In this document: one piece after another, positions 1 to 7,846 of the stretch
How positions within the stretch are numbered: the first letter of the stretch is position 1
Layout of the letters: every line of letters begins with the position of its first letter
Virus record (IMG/VR): IMGVR_UViG_3300049215_000768
Coordinates: 1-40,318 of that record
Strand: one strand, 5' to 3'
DNA from: a virus
Length of the DNA stretch: 40,318 bases
Notes under the pieces: generated by a model
The model's database searches: none
What the model saw: only the letters and a program-made list of their open reading frames with translations
What the model was told of the DNA's origin: nothing
Program-made: the position numbers and the translations under genes

Positions 1-132
1 CAGGTGTGGGACCAGGTGTGGGACCAGGTGTGGGACCAGGTGTGGGGCCAGGTGGGGGACCAGGTGCGGGGCCAGGTGCGGGGCCAGGTGTGGGGCCAGG
101 TGCGGGACCAGGTGCGGGACCAGGTGCGGGAC
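1..132 (+). repeat. 12-bp in-frame tandem repeat (11 units)
   Basis: Eleven consecutive 12-bp units related to CAGGTGTGGGAC start at base 1, and a partial twelfth follows. They vary at only a few positions (T/C/G at base 7, A/G at base 11). Read in the frame of the overlapping gene they encode a four-residue unit, D/G-Q-V-W/R. Because 12 is a multiple of 3, gain or loss of units would keep the frame. The array runs off the left edge, so the true copy number is unknown. Confidence 0.95.
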
Positions 133-807
133 CAGGTGTATCAGTGCGGCTATGGACTCCACGATGCCGGATGGCTCGGCTACCTCGACTACTTCCAACG
201 CATCGGTCTGGATTGCTCAAGAGTCGAAGGGTTGTGGGGGCTCAGCCGGACCTGCGGCTGGTGGTGGCCATTCGAAGGGCTCTGTCTGCTGACTGAACGT
301 CCGACCCTCCTCGCGCGCGATCCCCAACATCGACTGCATTCTTCCACCGGTCCGGCGATTCAGTATTCCGACGGCTGGGGCATCTGGGCCTGGCATGGGG
401 TCCGCGTTACCGAGCAAATCATTCTGACGCCAGACTCACTCACCAAGGAGCAGATTGCGAAGGAAGCGAATGCCCAAGTCCGGCAGGTCATGGTGGAGCG
501 GATTGGCATTGAGCGGGTCTGTCAGATGTTTCAGGCACAGGTGTTGGATCGACAGACGATCCGGTTGCATCCTCAGGAGTGGGAGGGGACGAACTATGGC
601 GGACCTAACGGCACAGAGCTGCCATACGAATTGTTGCTGCTCGATCTCGGCGACGGGCGCAAACGACCCTACCTGAAGATGCTGAATCCGAGCGTCGGCT
701 GTTATCACATTGAAGGGGTGCATCCGAAGTGTCAAACCGTGCAACAGGCCATTAATTGGAGGGCAGGCGATGAAAAAATCGATTGGCAGCCAGAAGTCCT
801 TACCTAG
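1..807 (+). CDS. DUF6745-type protein with DQVW/DQVR repeat arm (5' truncated)
   Basis: The frame is open at base 1, so the true start lies upstream. About 268 residues are visible. Residues 1-45 (counting from base 4) are the DQVW/DQVR repeats. Residues 48-95 are rich in Trp, Gly and Tyr. Around residues 109-135 is the block RLHSSTGPAIQYSDGWG followed by WAWHGVRV, which I associate with DUF6745; I also recall such repeat arms from this family, but could not check this. No catalytic motif or function is known to me. The 3' end overlaps the next gene by 38 bases, suggesting coupled translation. It is not a usual phage core gene and may be cargo. Confidence 0.75.
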   Translation, partial: QVWDQVWDQVWDQVWGQVGDQVRGQVRGQVWGQVRDQVRDQVRDQVYQCGYGLHDAGWLGYLDYFQRIGLDCSRVEGLWGLSRTCGWWWPFEGLCLLTERPTLLARDPQHRLHSSTGPAIQYSDGWGIWAWHGVRVTEQIILTPDSLTKEQIAKEANAQVRQVMVERIGIERVCQMFQAQVLDRQTIRLHPQEWEGTNYGGPNGTELPYELLLLDLGDGRKRPYLKMLNPSVGCYHIEGVHPKCQTVQQAINWRAGDEKIDWQPEVLT

Positions 808-1120
808 ACAGCGGCAACAGGGCGATGTCCTGCTGGATCTTGTGCCGCTCCCGCGTGAGCTGACACGCAAACCTGGCCGCGCCATTCTCGCGCTCGGCGA
901 GGCGACCGGGCATGCGCATGAGGTCCTGGGCGACGGCGTACAGGTCTATGAGGCCGAAGATGGCACGCTGTATGTGACGGCCGAGACGGACGCGCAACTC
1001 ACGCATCAGGAACATCGTGCGCAAGTCGTCCCGGCGACTCCACCCGGCATGGCCTGGCGACGACGCATCGTGCGCGAATACGACCACTTCGAGGAAGAAG
1101 CGCGGAACGTCGCCGATTAG
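770..1120 (+). CDS. Small protein paired with the DUF6745-type gene
   Basis: This encodes 116 residues. The start at 770 is preferred because GGAGGG lies just upstream (GGAGGGCAGGCGATG); an in-frame ATG at 710 would overlap the previous gene more deeply. Motifs are QQGDVLLDLVPLP near residue 15, GEATGHAHEVL near residues 42-52, and THQEH near residue 80. I recall this QGDV plus GHAH pattern next to DUF6745 genes in other bacteria, so the two probably act together, but no biochemical role is known to me. There is no signal peptide or membrane segment. The His-rich block could bind metal; that is speculation. Confidence 0.8.
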   Translation: MKKSIGSQKSLPRQRQQGDVLLDLVPLPRELTRKPGRAILALGEATGHAHEVLGDGVQVYEAEDGTLYVTAETDAQLTHQEHRAQVVPATPPGMAWRRRIVREYDHFEEEARNVAD

Positions 1121-1122
1121 CC

Positions 1123-1302
1123 ATGGGCGTTCCCGATCATGAACTCGAACTGCCGGCGGCGCGAAGTCCGCATGAGCTGGACTGTGCGATGGAGCAGCCC
1201 TGCGGGTATTGCCTCGGCGTCATCTGTCCGCGGTGCGACGGCATTCATGAGGATGGGATGCCGTGCGAAGACGTGAGCGACCTGCCCTGGGGATTTCCAT
1301 GA
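1123..1302 (+). CDS. Small Cys-rich protein (59 aa)
   Basis: This short ORF begins two bases after the preceding stop and ends just before the nuclease gene. It contains a CGYC pair and a CPRC pair, plus extra Cys residues (DCAM near the middle and MPCED near the end), a spacing that suggests a zinc-binding knuckle. No strong Shine-Dalgarno is visible, so it may be read by coupling from the gene upstream. The spacing and codon use fit a real gene, but the family is not recognised. Confidence 0.55.
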   Translation: MGVPDHELELPAARSPHELDCAMEQPCGYCLGVICPRCDGIHEDGMPCEDVSDLPWGFP

Positions 1303-1317
1303 CTTGTGGAGGTAACA

Positions 1318-2505
1318 TTGCTGGCTGAAATCCTACACAAAGTGATGGCGCTCGATCTGCCCCAGGAGGAGCAGACGTATCGGCCGCGGCCGAGCTCGGC
1401 GGGCCCGGAACGCTGCATCCGGCAGATGGTCTATCACCGGCTCGACACGCCGCCGGACAAAGCCGTGAGCGCCCGCTTCGCGGCCGTACTGGATGACAGC
1501 GCGTGGCACGAAGAACTCACCGCCGATGTCGTCAATAAGACGGCCTATCACCTGCATTCCCGACAGATGGCCGTGGAGATCCCCGGACTGTGGTCCTGGT
1601 TGACGGACCAACCGCCCTGGTTATGCGGGGTCTGTACGAAGATGTACGGCCGCGAGATTTGGGTGCCGGCCGACACGATGCACGGGCACATTGATGGCAT
1701 CGTCAGCGACATGCTGTGGGTCGATCGGCTCTGGGAACACAAGGCCCTCTCGATGTACGGCGCCGAATCGCTCTGGGCCCGGGAGCATTGGCCGGAAGAT
1801 TACCTCTGTCAGATGGCGCTCTATCTGCGCGCGCTGCAGCGGGACAACCCGGAGCTTCGGGAAGGCCTGCTGTTGGTGAAGAATAAGAACACGGCCGGCT
1901 TTATCGAATATCTCGTCATCTACGACACGCCGGCCGACCGGCTCACCATCACGCGGATGAGTCGGCACACCGGGGAATGGTGGGACCTGCACGAGGAACG
2001 GCGGGGGATCGTCGCCGGCATTGTCGAAAAGTTCTTTGCCGTCGATTGCGCGGCCCGGGAGCATGTGCTGCCGGCCCGTCCGTACGATCCCGATCACTGG
2101 CGCTGTTCGTATTGCCGCTACAACATCACCTGCTGGGAGAACTACGCGGAGGAGGTCCAGGCCGCGGCCGAAGGCTTCCAGTTGCCGCCAGAGCTGCTTG
2201 AGCACCTCAAGTATTACCTCGAGCTCACCAAAGAGATCACCGCCAAGGAAGACGAAAAGAAGCAGATCCGCGGCCATCTGATCCAGATTCTGAAAGAGGC
2301 GGATGCCAAGGAAGGCCTGCTCCAGGGCTATGCCGTGCGGCGCCAGGCCTATAACAAGGTCATCCTGGATGAGCAGACGGTGCCGCCGGTCCTGATCCAG
2401 CAGCTCGAGCAATACAAGCGGCCGCGGCCGGTCGAGTCCCTCCGGATCTATCCCCCCAAAGCCGAGAAAGCCAAACCTGCAACCACAAGGAGAACGAAGT
2501 CATGA
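1318..2505 (+). CDS. Cas4/RecB-like PD-(D/E)XK nuclease with Fe-S cysteines
   Basis: About 395 residues from a TTG start chosen because GGAGGT ends 4 bases upstream; an in-frame GTG at 1306 overlaps that site. RecB-family nuclease motifs are visible: HE at 64-65, GHIDGI with D126, EHK with E140 and K142, and QMALY from Q165. Four cysteines are placed as in Cas4 and AddB Fe-S nucleases: C33, then C263, C266 and C272 (CX2CX5C). The protein probably resects DNA ends in phage recombination or replication. Its stop overlaps the start of the Gp3/RDF-like gene by 4 bases, so the two are likely co-translated. Not a CRISPR gene: no cas neighbours or array are present. Confidence 0.85.
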   Translation: MLAEILHKVMALDLPQEEQTYRPRPSSAGPERCIRQMVYHRLDTPPDKAVSARFAAVLDDSAWHEELTADVVNKTAYHLHSRQMAVEIPGLWSWLTDQPPWLCGVCTKMYGREIWVPADTMHGHIDGIVSDMLWVDRLWEHKALSMYGAESLWAREHWPEDYLCQMALYLRALQRDNPELREGLLLVKNKNTAGFIEYLVIYDTPADRLTITRMSRHTGEWWDLHEERRGIVAGIVEKFFAVDCAAREHVLPARPYDPDHWRCSYCRYNITCWENYAEEVQAAAEGFQLPPELLEHLKYYLELTKEITAKEDEKKQIRGHLIQILKEADAKEGLLQGYAVRRQAYNKVILDEQTVPPVLIQQLEQYKRPRPVESLRIYPPKAEKAKPATTRRTKS

Positions 2506-4031
2506 GCTTTCAGCCCGGCAAGTTTACGTCGATTAAAGGCAGTTTCAGCGAGAACCGACGGATCCCTCGACTGGGCCGCATTCGCCTGGGCATCAAGGTG
2601 CAAAAGCAGCAGAACGGCAAGCCGGTTCTCAACGACCGCAAGGAGCCCATCGAGTTCCCTAAAGAGACGGATTATTTCGTCGTGCCACCCGAGGTTGAGG
2701 CGATTTACGGGAAGCAGCCCAAAGAGCTCGATGTCATGTTTCCCCTCGAAGATGAACGCCTCGTGTTTCCGGCTTCGTTGAAATGGTATGGACGCGCCAA
2801 GGGCCTACGCTGTCATGGCAATGGCGAGACGGCCGAGCGGCTGGATGAGAAGACCGGAAAATGGGGCGAGATGAAATGTCCGTGCGACAAACTGAAAAGC
2901 GAGACCAATCCAAAAGGCGAATGCACCGAGCAGGCCAATCTGATGGTGATGCTGCCCCGTGTCAGCCTGGGCGGCATCTACCAGATTGCCACGGGCAGTT
3001 ATCACTCCGTTGTCGACATCAACAGCGGCATCGATATGTGCCGGCAAATGGTCGGCCGGATCCAGCTCGTGCCGCTGAAGCTCCGCCGCGAGGAGCGCGT
3101 GACGCACAAGGACGGGAGACCGTCGAAGCATTACACCCTCACGCTCATCCTCGACGCGAACGCCGGCGGCATTAACAAACTGCGAGAGGTCACCGATCGC
3201 GTACTCGAGCACGCGCGATATCAGATCGAAGGCCCGGCCGAGGTCAACCCGCATACGGATCCGCCGGATGAATTCGAAGATGCGGAGACCGTGGAGCATT
3301 CCGTGGTCGAGGATCCCAAGCCGGCGCAAGCTGAACAAAATCCCCCAGTCAGTACACCGAAAGCCCCTGTCGGCGGCACGAAACCTCCGGTCGCTGAAAC
3401 GCCGCCGCCCAATGTCGAGACGAAACCCGCGCCGGCGACCGCGGCCTCCACGCAACCCGCTCCCGCTCCGATCCCTCAGCCCACTTCGGCCCCCGTCGCC
3501 GAATCCACCCAGGCCCCGGCCGACGACACGGCGCCGCTCGAGCTGAGCCCGACCGGTGGCCTGGACGACATGGTCTGGTTGGGCCCGATCCTCGAATTTG
3601 AGGACGCCATTCGTCAGGAGCAGAACGGCAAGCAGCGCCTGGCCACCATCCGCGCATTCTTCCAACTGACTGGTGGCGACTATCCGCAAGACGAGGACAG
3701 CAAGGCCAGCTATGGCCAGAAGATTCGTGAGCTTCATGCGGAGCTCTGTGGCAAAGGCGCGGCGCCGGTACCTGCGGCAGCGGCCGCGCCAGCCGTGCCT
3801 GAGAAAACCGGCCCACCGCCCACGGCGATCGAAAAAGATTTTGCCGATGATGCCGTATGGCAGCGCGAGATTGAGCGCCTCATGATGAAAGATCCTGGTC
3901 CGATCTCGGAGGCATTGCGCCGCATGGGGCAGTCCTCGGCCTTTACGTTATTGGTCCATCTTCGGCAGCCGTTTCTCAACACCTTGAAGGACGTTCTGAA
4001 CGATCGGAGCAAGGGCCGGAAGGCGCGCTGA
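2502..4031 (+). CDS. Gp3/RDF-like metal-binding protein with Pro-rich extension
   Basis: 509 residues. The N-terminal 250 residues resemble the phage family annotated as recombination directionality factor (Gp3-like) or hydrolase/metal-binding protein: IPRLGRIRLG at 21-30, CHGNGET at 104-110, further cysteines at 126, 128 and 141, and YQIATGSYHSVVDINSG at 160-176. The cysteines probably bind zinc. Residues ~270-345 are a Pro/Ala/Thr-rich linker and ~345-509 form a separate, mostly helical segment I do not recognise. It directly follows the Cas4-like nuclease. True RDF activity needs a serine integrase, and none is in the window, so a role in recombination or replication is equally possible. 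Confidence 0.7.
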   Translation: MSFQPGKFTSIKGSFSENRRIPRLGRIRLGIKVQKQQNGKPVLNDRKEPIEFPKETDYFVVPPEVEAIYGKQPKELDVMFPLEDERLVFPASLKWYGRAKGLRCHGNGETAERLDEKTGKWGEMKCPCDKLKSETNPKGECTEQANLMVMLPRVSLGGIYQIATGSYHSVVDINSGIDMCRQMVGRIQLVPLKLRREERVTHKDGRPSKHYTLTLILDANAGGINKLREVTDRVLEHARYQIEGPAEVNPHTDPPDEFEDAETVEHSVVEDPKPAQAEQNPPVSTPKAPVGGTKPPVAETPPPNVETKPAPATAASTQPAPAPIPQPTSAPVAESTQAPADDTAPLELSPTGGLDDMVWLGPILEFEDAIRQEQNGKQRLATIRAFFQLTGGDYPQDEDSKASYGQKIRELHAELCGKGAAPVPAAAAAPAVPEKTGPPPTAIEKDFADDAVWQREIERLMMKDPGPISEALRRMGQSSAFTLLVHLRQPFLNTLKDVLNDRSKGRKAR

Positions 4032-4034
4032 CCG

Positions 4035-4637
4035 ATGGCGGCCTGTCCAAAGTGCAAAACCGGGCTGCTCGTGGATGAAGTCCATGAGGACCGCTGCATC
4101 AACTGCGGCAATCGCATCCAGAAGACCCGGCCCGCTCTGACCGCGTCTCGTCCGGATCTCGAGGAGGCGGAGGAAGACCACCGGCAGGCGCGGGTTCGGG
4201 CCCCTCGGCCAGCGGCGATACGGCCGGTCAGGAACCCCCGAACGGAGCCCGCGAAAGAAAGGACGCCTACCATGGCGATCGGCAAGACCTGTACGAATCC
4301 ACGTTGCGAGGATGACGCCGCCGAGAATTCGGTGTACTGCCCCAAGCATCGAGATCAAAAGAAACGGGCGAATGACCGGCAGCGGTTGAAACTCACGGGG
4401 CGGCCCATAGCTGCCAAGCCCCAGACAGCTCGTCCTCCGAAAGCCCCGCCTCGACCGGCAGATCCGGTCGCAGCAGCGTCCTCCGACGGTCCGGCTGCCC
4501 CAGCCCAGGCTTCGACGCTTACGCCGATCTCCCTCAATGGCAAGACGGTGCGACAGATCACGATCGAGGAGATCGATAATGTGATCGCCCACCTGCAACA
4601 GACGCGCGCGATGATGGTCGCCTTTCCGGTGTTGTAG
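4035..4637 (+). CDS. Two-part zinc-finger protein
   Basis: 200 residues. The N-terminus carries a zinc ribbon (C4, C7, C21, C24). A second Cys/His cluster begins at residue 80: CTNPRC followed by YCPKHR, then a basic stretch. A Pro/Ala-rich linker leads to a C-terminal helix (ITIEEIDNVIAHLQQTR). An internal ATG at 4272 with AAAGGA upstream could give a separate 121-residue product, so this may be two fused or overlapping genes. It fits tightly between the RDF-like and nuclease genes. Probably a nucleic-acid-binding accessory protein; the family is not recognised. Confidence 0.6.
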   Translation: MAACPKCKTGLLVDEVHEDRCINCGNRIQKTRPALTASRPDLEEAEEDHRQARVRAPRPAAIRPVRNPRTEPAKERTPTMAIGKTCTNPRCEDDAAENSVYCPKHRDQKKRANDRQRLKLTGRPIAAKPQTARPPKAPPRPADPVAAASSDGPAAPAQASTLTPISLNGKTVRQITIEEIDNVIAHLQQTRAMMVAFPVL

Positions 4638-5072
4638 ATGGCGAAGACCCAGACGAATTATGGCGAGCTCGATCTCGAAGAGGTGGCCCGTGGCCGGGCC
4701 AGGGTGGTGTGGCCCCGGGATTCAGCAAAGGCGGTGCCGGCGCCGACACCGAGGGGTCCCGGGCCTCACTACCGCTCACAGCTCGAGCGGGACTACGCGA
4801 CGCATTTGAATTGCCTCATGTTTGTCGGAGAAATCAAAAGCCATCGCTTTGAAGCCATGCGGTTCTTGCTGGCTAAGCGGACTAGTTATTGCCCAGATTT
4901 CCTGGTGGTGACGCGCGACGGACGAATTGAGTTTCACGAGGTCAAAGGAGCGCATGCCTGGGAAGATTCAATCGTGAAGCTGAAAGTGGTTGCGGCAATG
5001 TTCCCCATGTTCCGGTTTGTCCTGGTTACCCGCCCGGATGGGGCGTGGCTCTGGAAGGAGGTTCCACAATGA
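4638..5072 (+). CDS. DUF1064-like phage endonuclease (PD-(D/E)XK fold)
   Basis: 144 residues, starting immediately after the previous stop. The sequence has YRSQLERDYATHL with E50, then YCPDFLV with P86-D87, and EFHEVKG with E101 and K103. This is the PD...ExK catalytic pattern of small phage nucleases such as DUF1064 (Holliday-junction or VRR-NUC-like). It likely cuts branched or replicating phage DNA. It is the second restriction-fold nuclease in this operon. The stop overlaps the ParB start by ATGA. Confidence 0.8.
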   Translation: MAKTQTNYGELDLEEVARGRARVVWPRDSAKAVPAPTPRGPGPHYRSQLERDYATHLNCLMFVGEIKSHRFEAMRFLLAKRTSYCPDFLVVTRDGRIEFHEVKGAHAWEDSIVKLKVVAAMFPMFRFVLVTRPDGAWLWKEVPQ

Positions 5073-6517
5073 GTGGAGTGAGCACTGAGTTTCAGATGAT
5101 CCCGATTGGTCAAGTCCGCGAGTCATCGCTGAACCCGCGCCGCTCGTTCGACGAGACAGCAATGCAGGAACTGATCGCCAGCGTAAAAATCCACGGCGTG
5201 GTGACGCCGGTCCTGGTCCGGCCGACCGGCAAGACCTATGAGCTCGCGGCCGGGCATCGCCGCTTCCGCGCCGCCAAAGCGGCCGGCCTCACGGAACTGC
5301 CGGCCGTCGTGCGGTCGATGAAGGACGATGAATTCCTCGAGGTCCTCACGATCGAAAACATGCAACGGGCTGACATTCATCCCTTGGACGAGGCGCACGG
5401 CTATCATAATTTGATCGCCAAGTGTGGGCATGACGTCGAGCGGATCGCCGAACGGGTCGGCCGCTCGGTCAAGTATGTATACGACCGGATGAAGCTGCTT
5501 GAGCTCATCAGGCCAGCTCAGAAGTTATTCCTCGAAGACAAGATCTCCGCCGGCCATGCGATTCTGTTGGCCCGGCTGACGCCCTCTGAGCAAGAGCGGA
5601 CCATCGATCCGGACACCGGGGGCTTGTTCGTCGGCGTGCTCCACTTCGCCCGAGAGGACAATGAGGAGGGTCCCTACGCGCACGTAAAAGCCGTGACCGT
5701 CCGTGAACTCCAGGCCCACATCGATGCCCACGTGCGATTCGACCCGAACAAGGCGGATTCGATTCTCTTTCCCGAGACGGTGAAGGAGCTGCAGGCGGCG
5801 TCCGAGCTCCACGACAAAATCATTCCCATCACCCATGACCACTATGTCCGTCCCGAAGCGAAAGACGGATCGCGGACCTACGGGCCCAGCTCGTGGAAGC
5901 GCGCCGATGGCAAGCACGGGTCCAAGGCCTGCGATGGGTCGGTGACCGGCGTGATTGTGGTCGGCGAGGGTCGGGGGCAGGCCTTCAAGGTGTGCGTTAA
6001 CAAGAAGAAATGCACAGTGCATTGGGGCAAGGAGATCCGGGCCGCGGAGAAACGGAGCAAGGAGGGCCCCAAGACCGGGGAGACGGCCCAGGATCGATAT
6101 CGACGCGACGAGGAAAAGCGTAAGGCCGAGGAGGCGAACCAAGAAGCCGCGCGTGCGCGCTATGCCAAGGCGGTGCCGGCGATTCTCGCTGCGTTAGCGA
6201 AGAGAATTCAAGCGCTGCCTATGAAGCCCAACGGCTTGATGGGTGAGACCCTCATGAAAGAGGTCCGCGGCTGGAGGCACGATACGAAGCTGGATCAATA
6301 TGTGCCAATCGGCTCCACCGCCGACGACCTGGTCCGGCATGCCGTATTCATCATCGTGGCACAAAATGCTTCTGATCATTGGGCCTGCGAGGGATTCGTG
6401 ACCCAGGGCAAGGCCTTCGGGCTCGACGTGAAGAAGATCGTCGACGAGGCCGTGCCCGTCGAAACCAAAGAGCAGCCAGCCAAGGGGACCAAATCCAAAA
6501 AGACGAAGGCCGCCTGA
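5069..6517 (+). CDS. parB: ParB/Spo0J-family protein
   Basis: 482 residues from the ATG at 5069, which overlaps the upstream stop and has AAGGAGG 7-13 bases before it. The ParB N-terminal domain is clear: NPRRSF near 22-27, GHRRFRAA at 62-69 (the CTP-binding GxRR motif) and ENMQR at 96-100. An HTH follows at about 120-145 (IAERVGRSVKYVYDRMKLL). The remaining ~330 residues include a Lys/Glu-rich segment and a C-terminal helical domain that I do not recognise. No ParA gene or parS cluster was found in the window. Phage ParB proteins may act in plasmid-like partition, transcription or nicking; which applies here is unknown. Confidence 0.88.
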   Translation: MSGVSTEFQMIPIGQVRESSLNPRRSFDETAMQELIASVKIHGVVTPVLVRPTGKTYELAAGHRRFRAAKAAGLTELPAVVRSMKDDEFLEVLTIENMQRADIHPLDEAHGYHNLIAKCGHDVERIAERVGRSVKYVYDRMKLLELIRPAQKLFLEDKISAGHAILLARLTPSEQERTIDPDTGGLFVGVLHFAREDNEEGPYAHVKAVTVRELQAHIDAHVRFDPNKADSILFPETVKELQAASELHDKIIPITHDHYVRPEAKDGSRTYGPSSWKRADGKHGSKACDGSVTGVIVVGEGRGQAFKVCVNKKKCTVHWGKEIRAAEKRSKEGPKTGETAQDRYRRDEEKRKAEEANQEAARARYAKAVPAILAALAKRIQALPMKPNGLMGETLMKEVRGWRHDTKLDQYVPIGSTADDLVRHAVFIIVAQNASDHWACEGFVTQGKAFGLDVKKIVDEAVPVETKEQPAKGTKSKKTKAA

Positions 6518-6759
6518 TGCACGACTGTCCGGTATGCGGCGAGGCCTGCGACTGTGACGGCGAAGATCATTTCAACGCCTTCGCGTCCGAGGAGTGCGAC
6601 CACCGCTGTGAGCAGGACTACGACGCCTCATTCGAGGAGGATGGGCTCGAGTTCGGGGACTGGTCCGTACAGTGTCGGAAATGTGGCTGCACCAACAGAC
6701 AGGCCTGTCCCGGCGGCTGCGTGTGGGCGACGCCGGATCTCTGCAGTCGGTGCGTCTGA
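6517..6759 (+). CDS. Cys-rich zinc-binding phage protein (80 aa)
   Basis: The start overlaps the ParB stop (TGATG). The first part is acidic with CPVCGEACDC; the C-terminal 30 residues have CRKCGCTNRQACPGGCVW followed by DLCSRC. I recognise this CxxCGCT...CPGGC.W...LCS.C block from small phage and prophage proteins, where it is predicted to bind zinc. Its target is unknown. The stop overlaps the next start by one base. Confidence 0.75.
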   Translation: MHDCPVCGEACDCDGEDHFNAFASEECDHRCEQDYDASFEEDGLEFGDWSVQCRKCGCTNRQACPGGCVWATPDLCSRCV

Positions 6760-7520
6760 TGAGTCGATGGAAACGCTCCAAGAGGAAGCTGCGCTGTCAG
6801 GACTGTCGGGCCCGCTTCGAAGGCCTGCCGGAGACGAAGTACTGCCAGCCCTGTGTCCATGCGCGACATCGGGCGCGGTTGAGCGCGTATTGGGCGGCGC
6901 ACAAAAAGTACGACTGGACCGCGGAGCGGGATGCGGTGCTGAAGGCGAAATATGACGGGAAGATCCACGGGCGGGCGGCGGAGATCGGCCGAGAGCTGGG
7001 CTATCCGACCTGGAGGGTGAAGAAGCGGGCCGCGGAGCTCGGGCTCTGCTATGCGTCGGTCCGGACCCCCTGGACGAAACAGGAGGTGGCCTTCCTCCTG
7101 GAGCATGCCGGCAGCCGGACGGTGCAATGGATGGTCAAGCGGCTCCCAGGCCGGACGCTCACGATGGTGGTGTTGAAACTGAAACGGCTGCGGATCAGTC
7201 GACGCTGGCGCGAGGGCTATACCGTACGGGATCTCGAAGAGTGTTTTGGCGTCGATCATCACAGTCTCGATCGGTGGATCCGCGAGGGCAAGCTCGTCGG
7301 CCGACGGCGCGGCACCGATCGCAAGGGACCGGGCGGTAGGCCGAATGGCGGCGGGGCGGGGCCTGGGGATCCTTGGGTGTTTACCGACGCCAATTGTGTG
7401 CGCTTCATCCGAGAGCATCCCACGACGTTCCGGCTCGATAAGGTCGATCAGGTGTGGTTTTTGGATCTTGTGATTGGTGGGGGCTTGCTGCGCGTCCCGA
7501 AGACAAAAGAGGTGGCATGA
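6759..7520 (+). CDS. Zinc-finger plus HTH DNA-binding protein
   Basis: 253 residues from an ATG overlapping the previous stop. The N-terminus is a basic Cys knuckle (CQDC then YCQPCVHARHRAR). Two helical DNA-binding-like stretches follow (WTAERDAVLKAKYDG near 47 and WTKQEVAFLLEHAG near 107), resembling SANT/Myb-like phage domains, then a MerR/excisionase-like HTH (YTVRDLEECFGVDHHSLDRW) with a basic wing GRRRG. It probably regulates transcription, perhaps as a switch of phage gene expression. This is inferred from domains only; no binding site was identified. Confidence 0.65.
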   Translation: MSRWKRSKRKLRCQDCRARFEGLPETKYCQPCVHARHRARLSAYWAAHKKYDWTAERDAVLKAKYDGKIHGRAAEIGRELGYPTWRVKKRAAELGLCYASVRTPWTKQEVAFLLEHAGSRTVQWMVKRLPGRTLTMVVLKLKRLRISRRWREGYTVRDLEECFGVDHHSLDRWIREGKLVGRRRGTDRKGPGGRPNGGGAGPGDPWVFTDANCVRFIREHPTTFRLDKVDQVWFLDLVIGGGLLRVPKTKEVA

Positions 7521-7846
7521 CGCGGATCTACATCATCCACCCATTCCGAGGGCGGGATCTCCCTGGGGAACGCGAGCGCAACAGGGTCGCTATTGCCGGG
7601 CTCTGCCGGCGGATCGCCGCGCGCGGGGACGTCCCGATCAGTCCGGTCCATTGCCTGAGCTGGCTGAATGACGAGATCCCCGAGGAGCGCGCCCTGGCGA
7701 TGACCCTCTGCCGCGAGCTGCTTCGGACGTCCGATCGGGCGGAAGTCTACGGCGATTGGGCCCACAGCGATGGCTGCGAGCAAGAAATGCACTGGGCTAC
7801 GCTCGACGCGGTGCCGCTGTTCGTTAAGGAGAAGATCCGGATATGA
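7517..7846 (+). CDS. Nucleoside deoxyribosyltransferase-like (DUF4406/DUF7768-type) protein
   Basis: 109 residues, with the start overlapping the previous stop by ATGA. RIYIIHPFRG at the N-terminus, the ISPVH block, AMTLCRELL and the C-terminal YGDWAHSDGCEQEM segment match the small phage family related to nucleoside 2-deoxyribosyltransferases. In that fold the S..C..E region forms part of the active site. It may modify or salvage nucleotides, but activity in this subfamily is not established as far as I know. Confidence 0.7.
   Translation: MTRIYIIHPFRGRDLPGERERNRVAIAGLCRRIAARGDVPISPVHCLSWLNDEIPEERALAMTLCRELLRTSDRAEVYGDWAHSDGCEQEMHWATLDAVPLFVKEKIRI

Noticed and set aside
1-132. Iterons or CRISPR repeats
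   Set aside because: Units adjoin without spacers and are read as codons of an open gene; no AT-rich region or cas genes nearby.
6-296. Collagen-like GPGV repeat frame at the left edge
   Set aside because: Alternative frame of the same 12-bp repeat; the DQVW frame continues into a recognisable domain, this one does not.
1318-2505. CRISPR adaptation gene cas4
   Set aside because: Motifs fit Cas4-like nucleases, but no other cas gene or repeat array is present; phage recombination is more likely.
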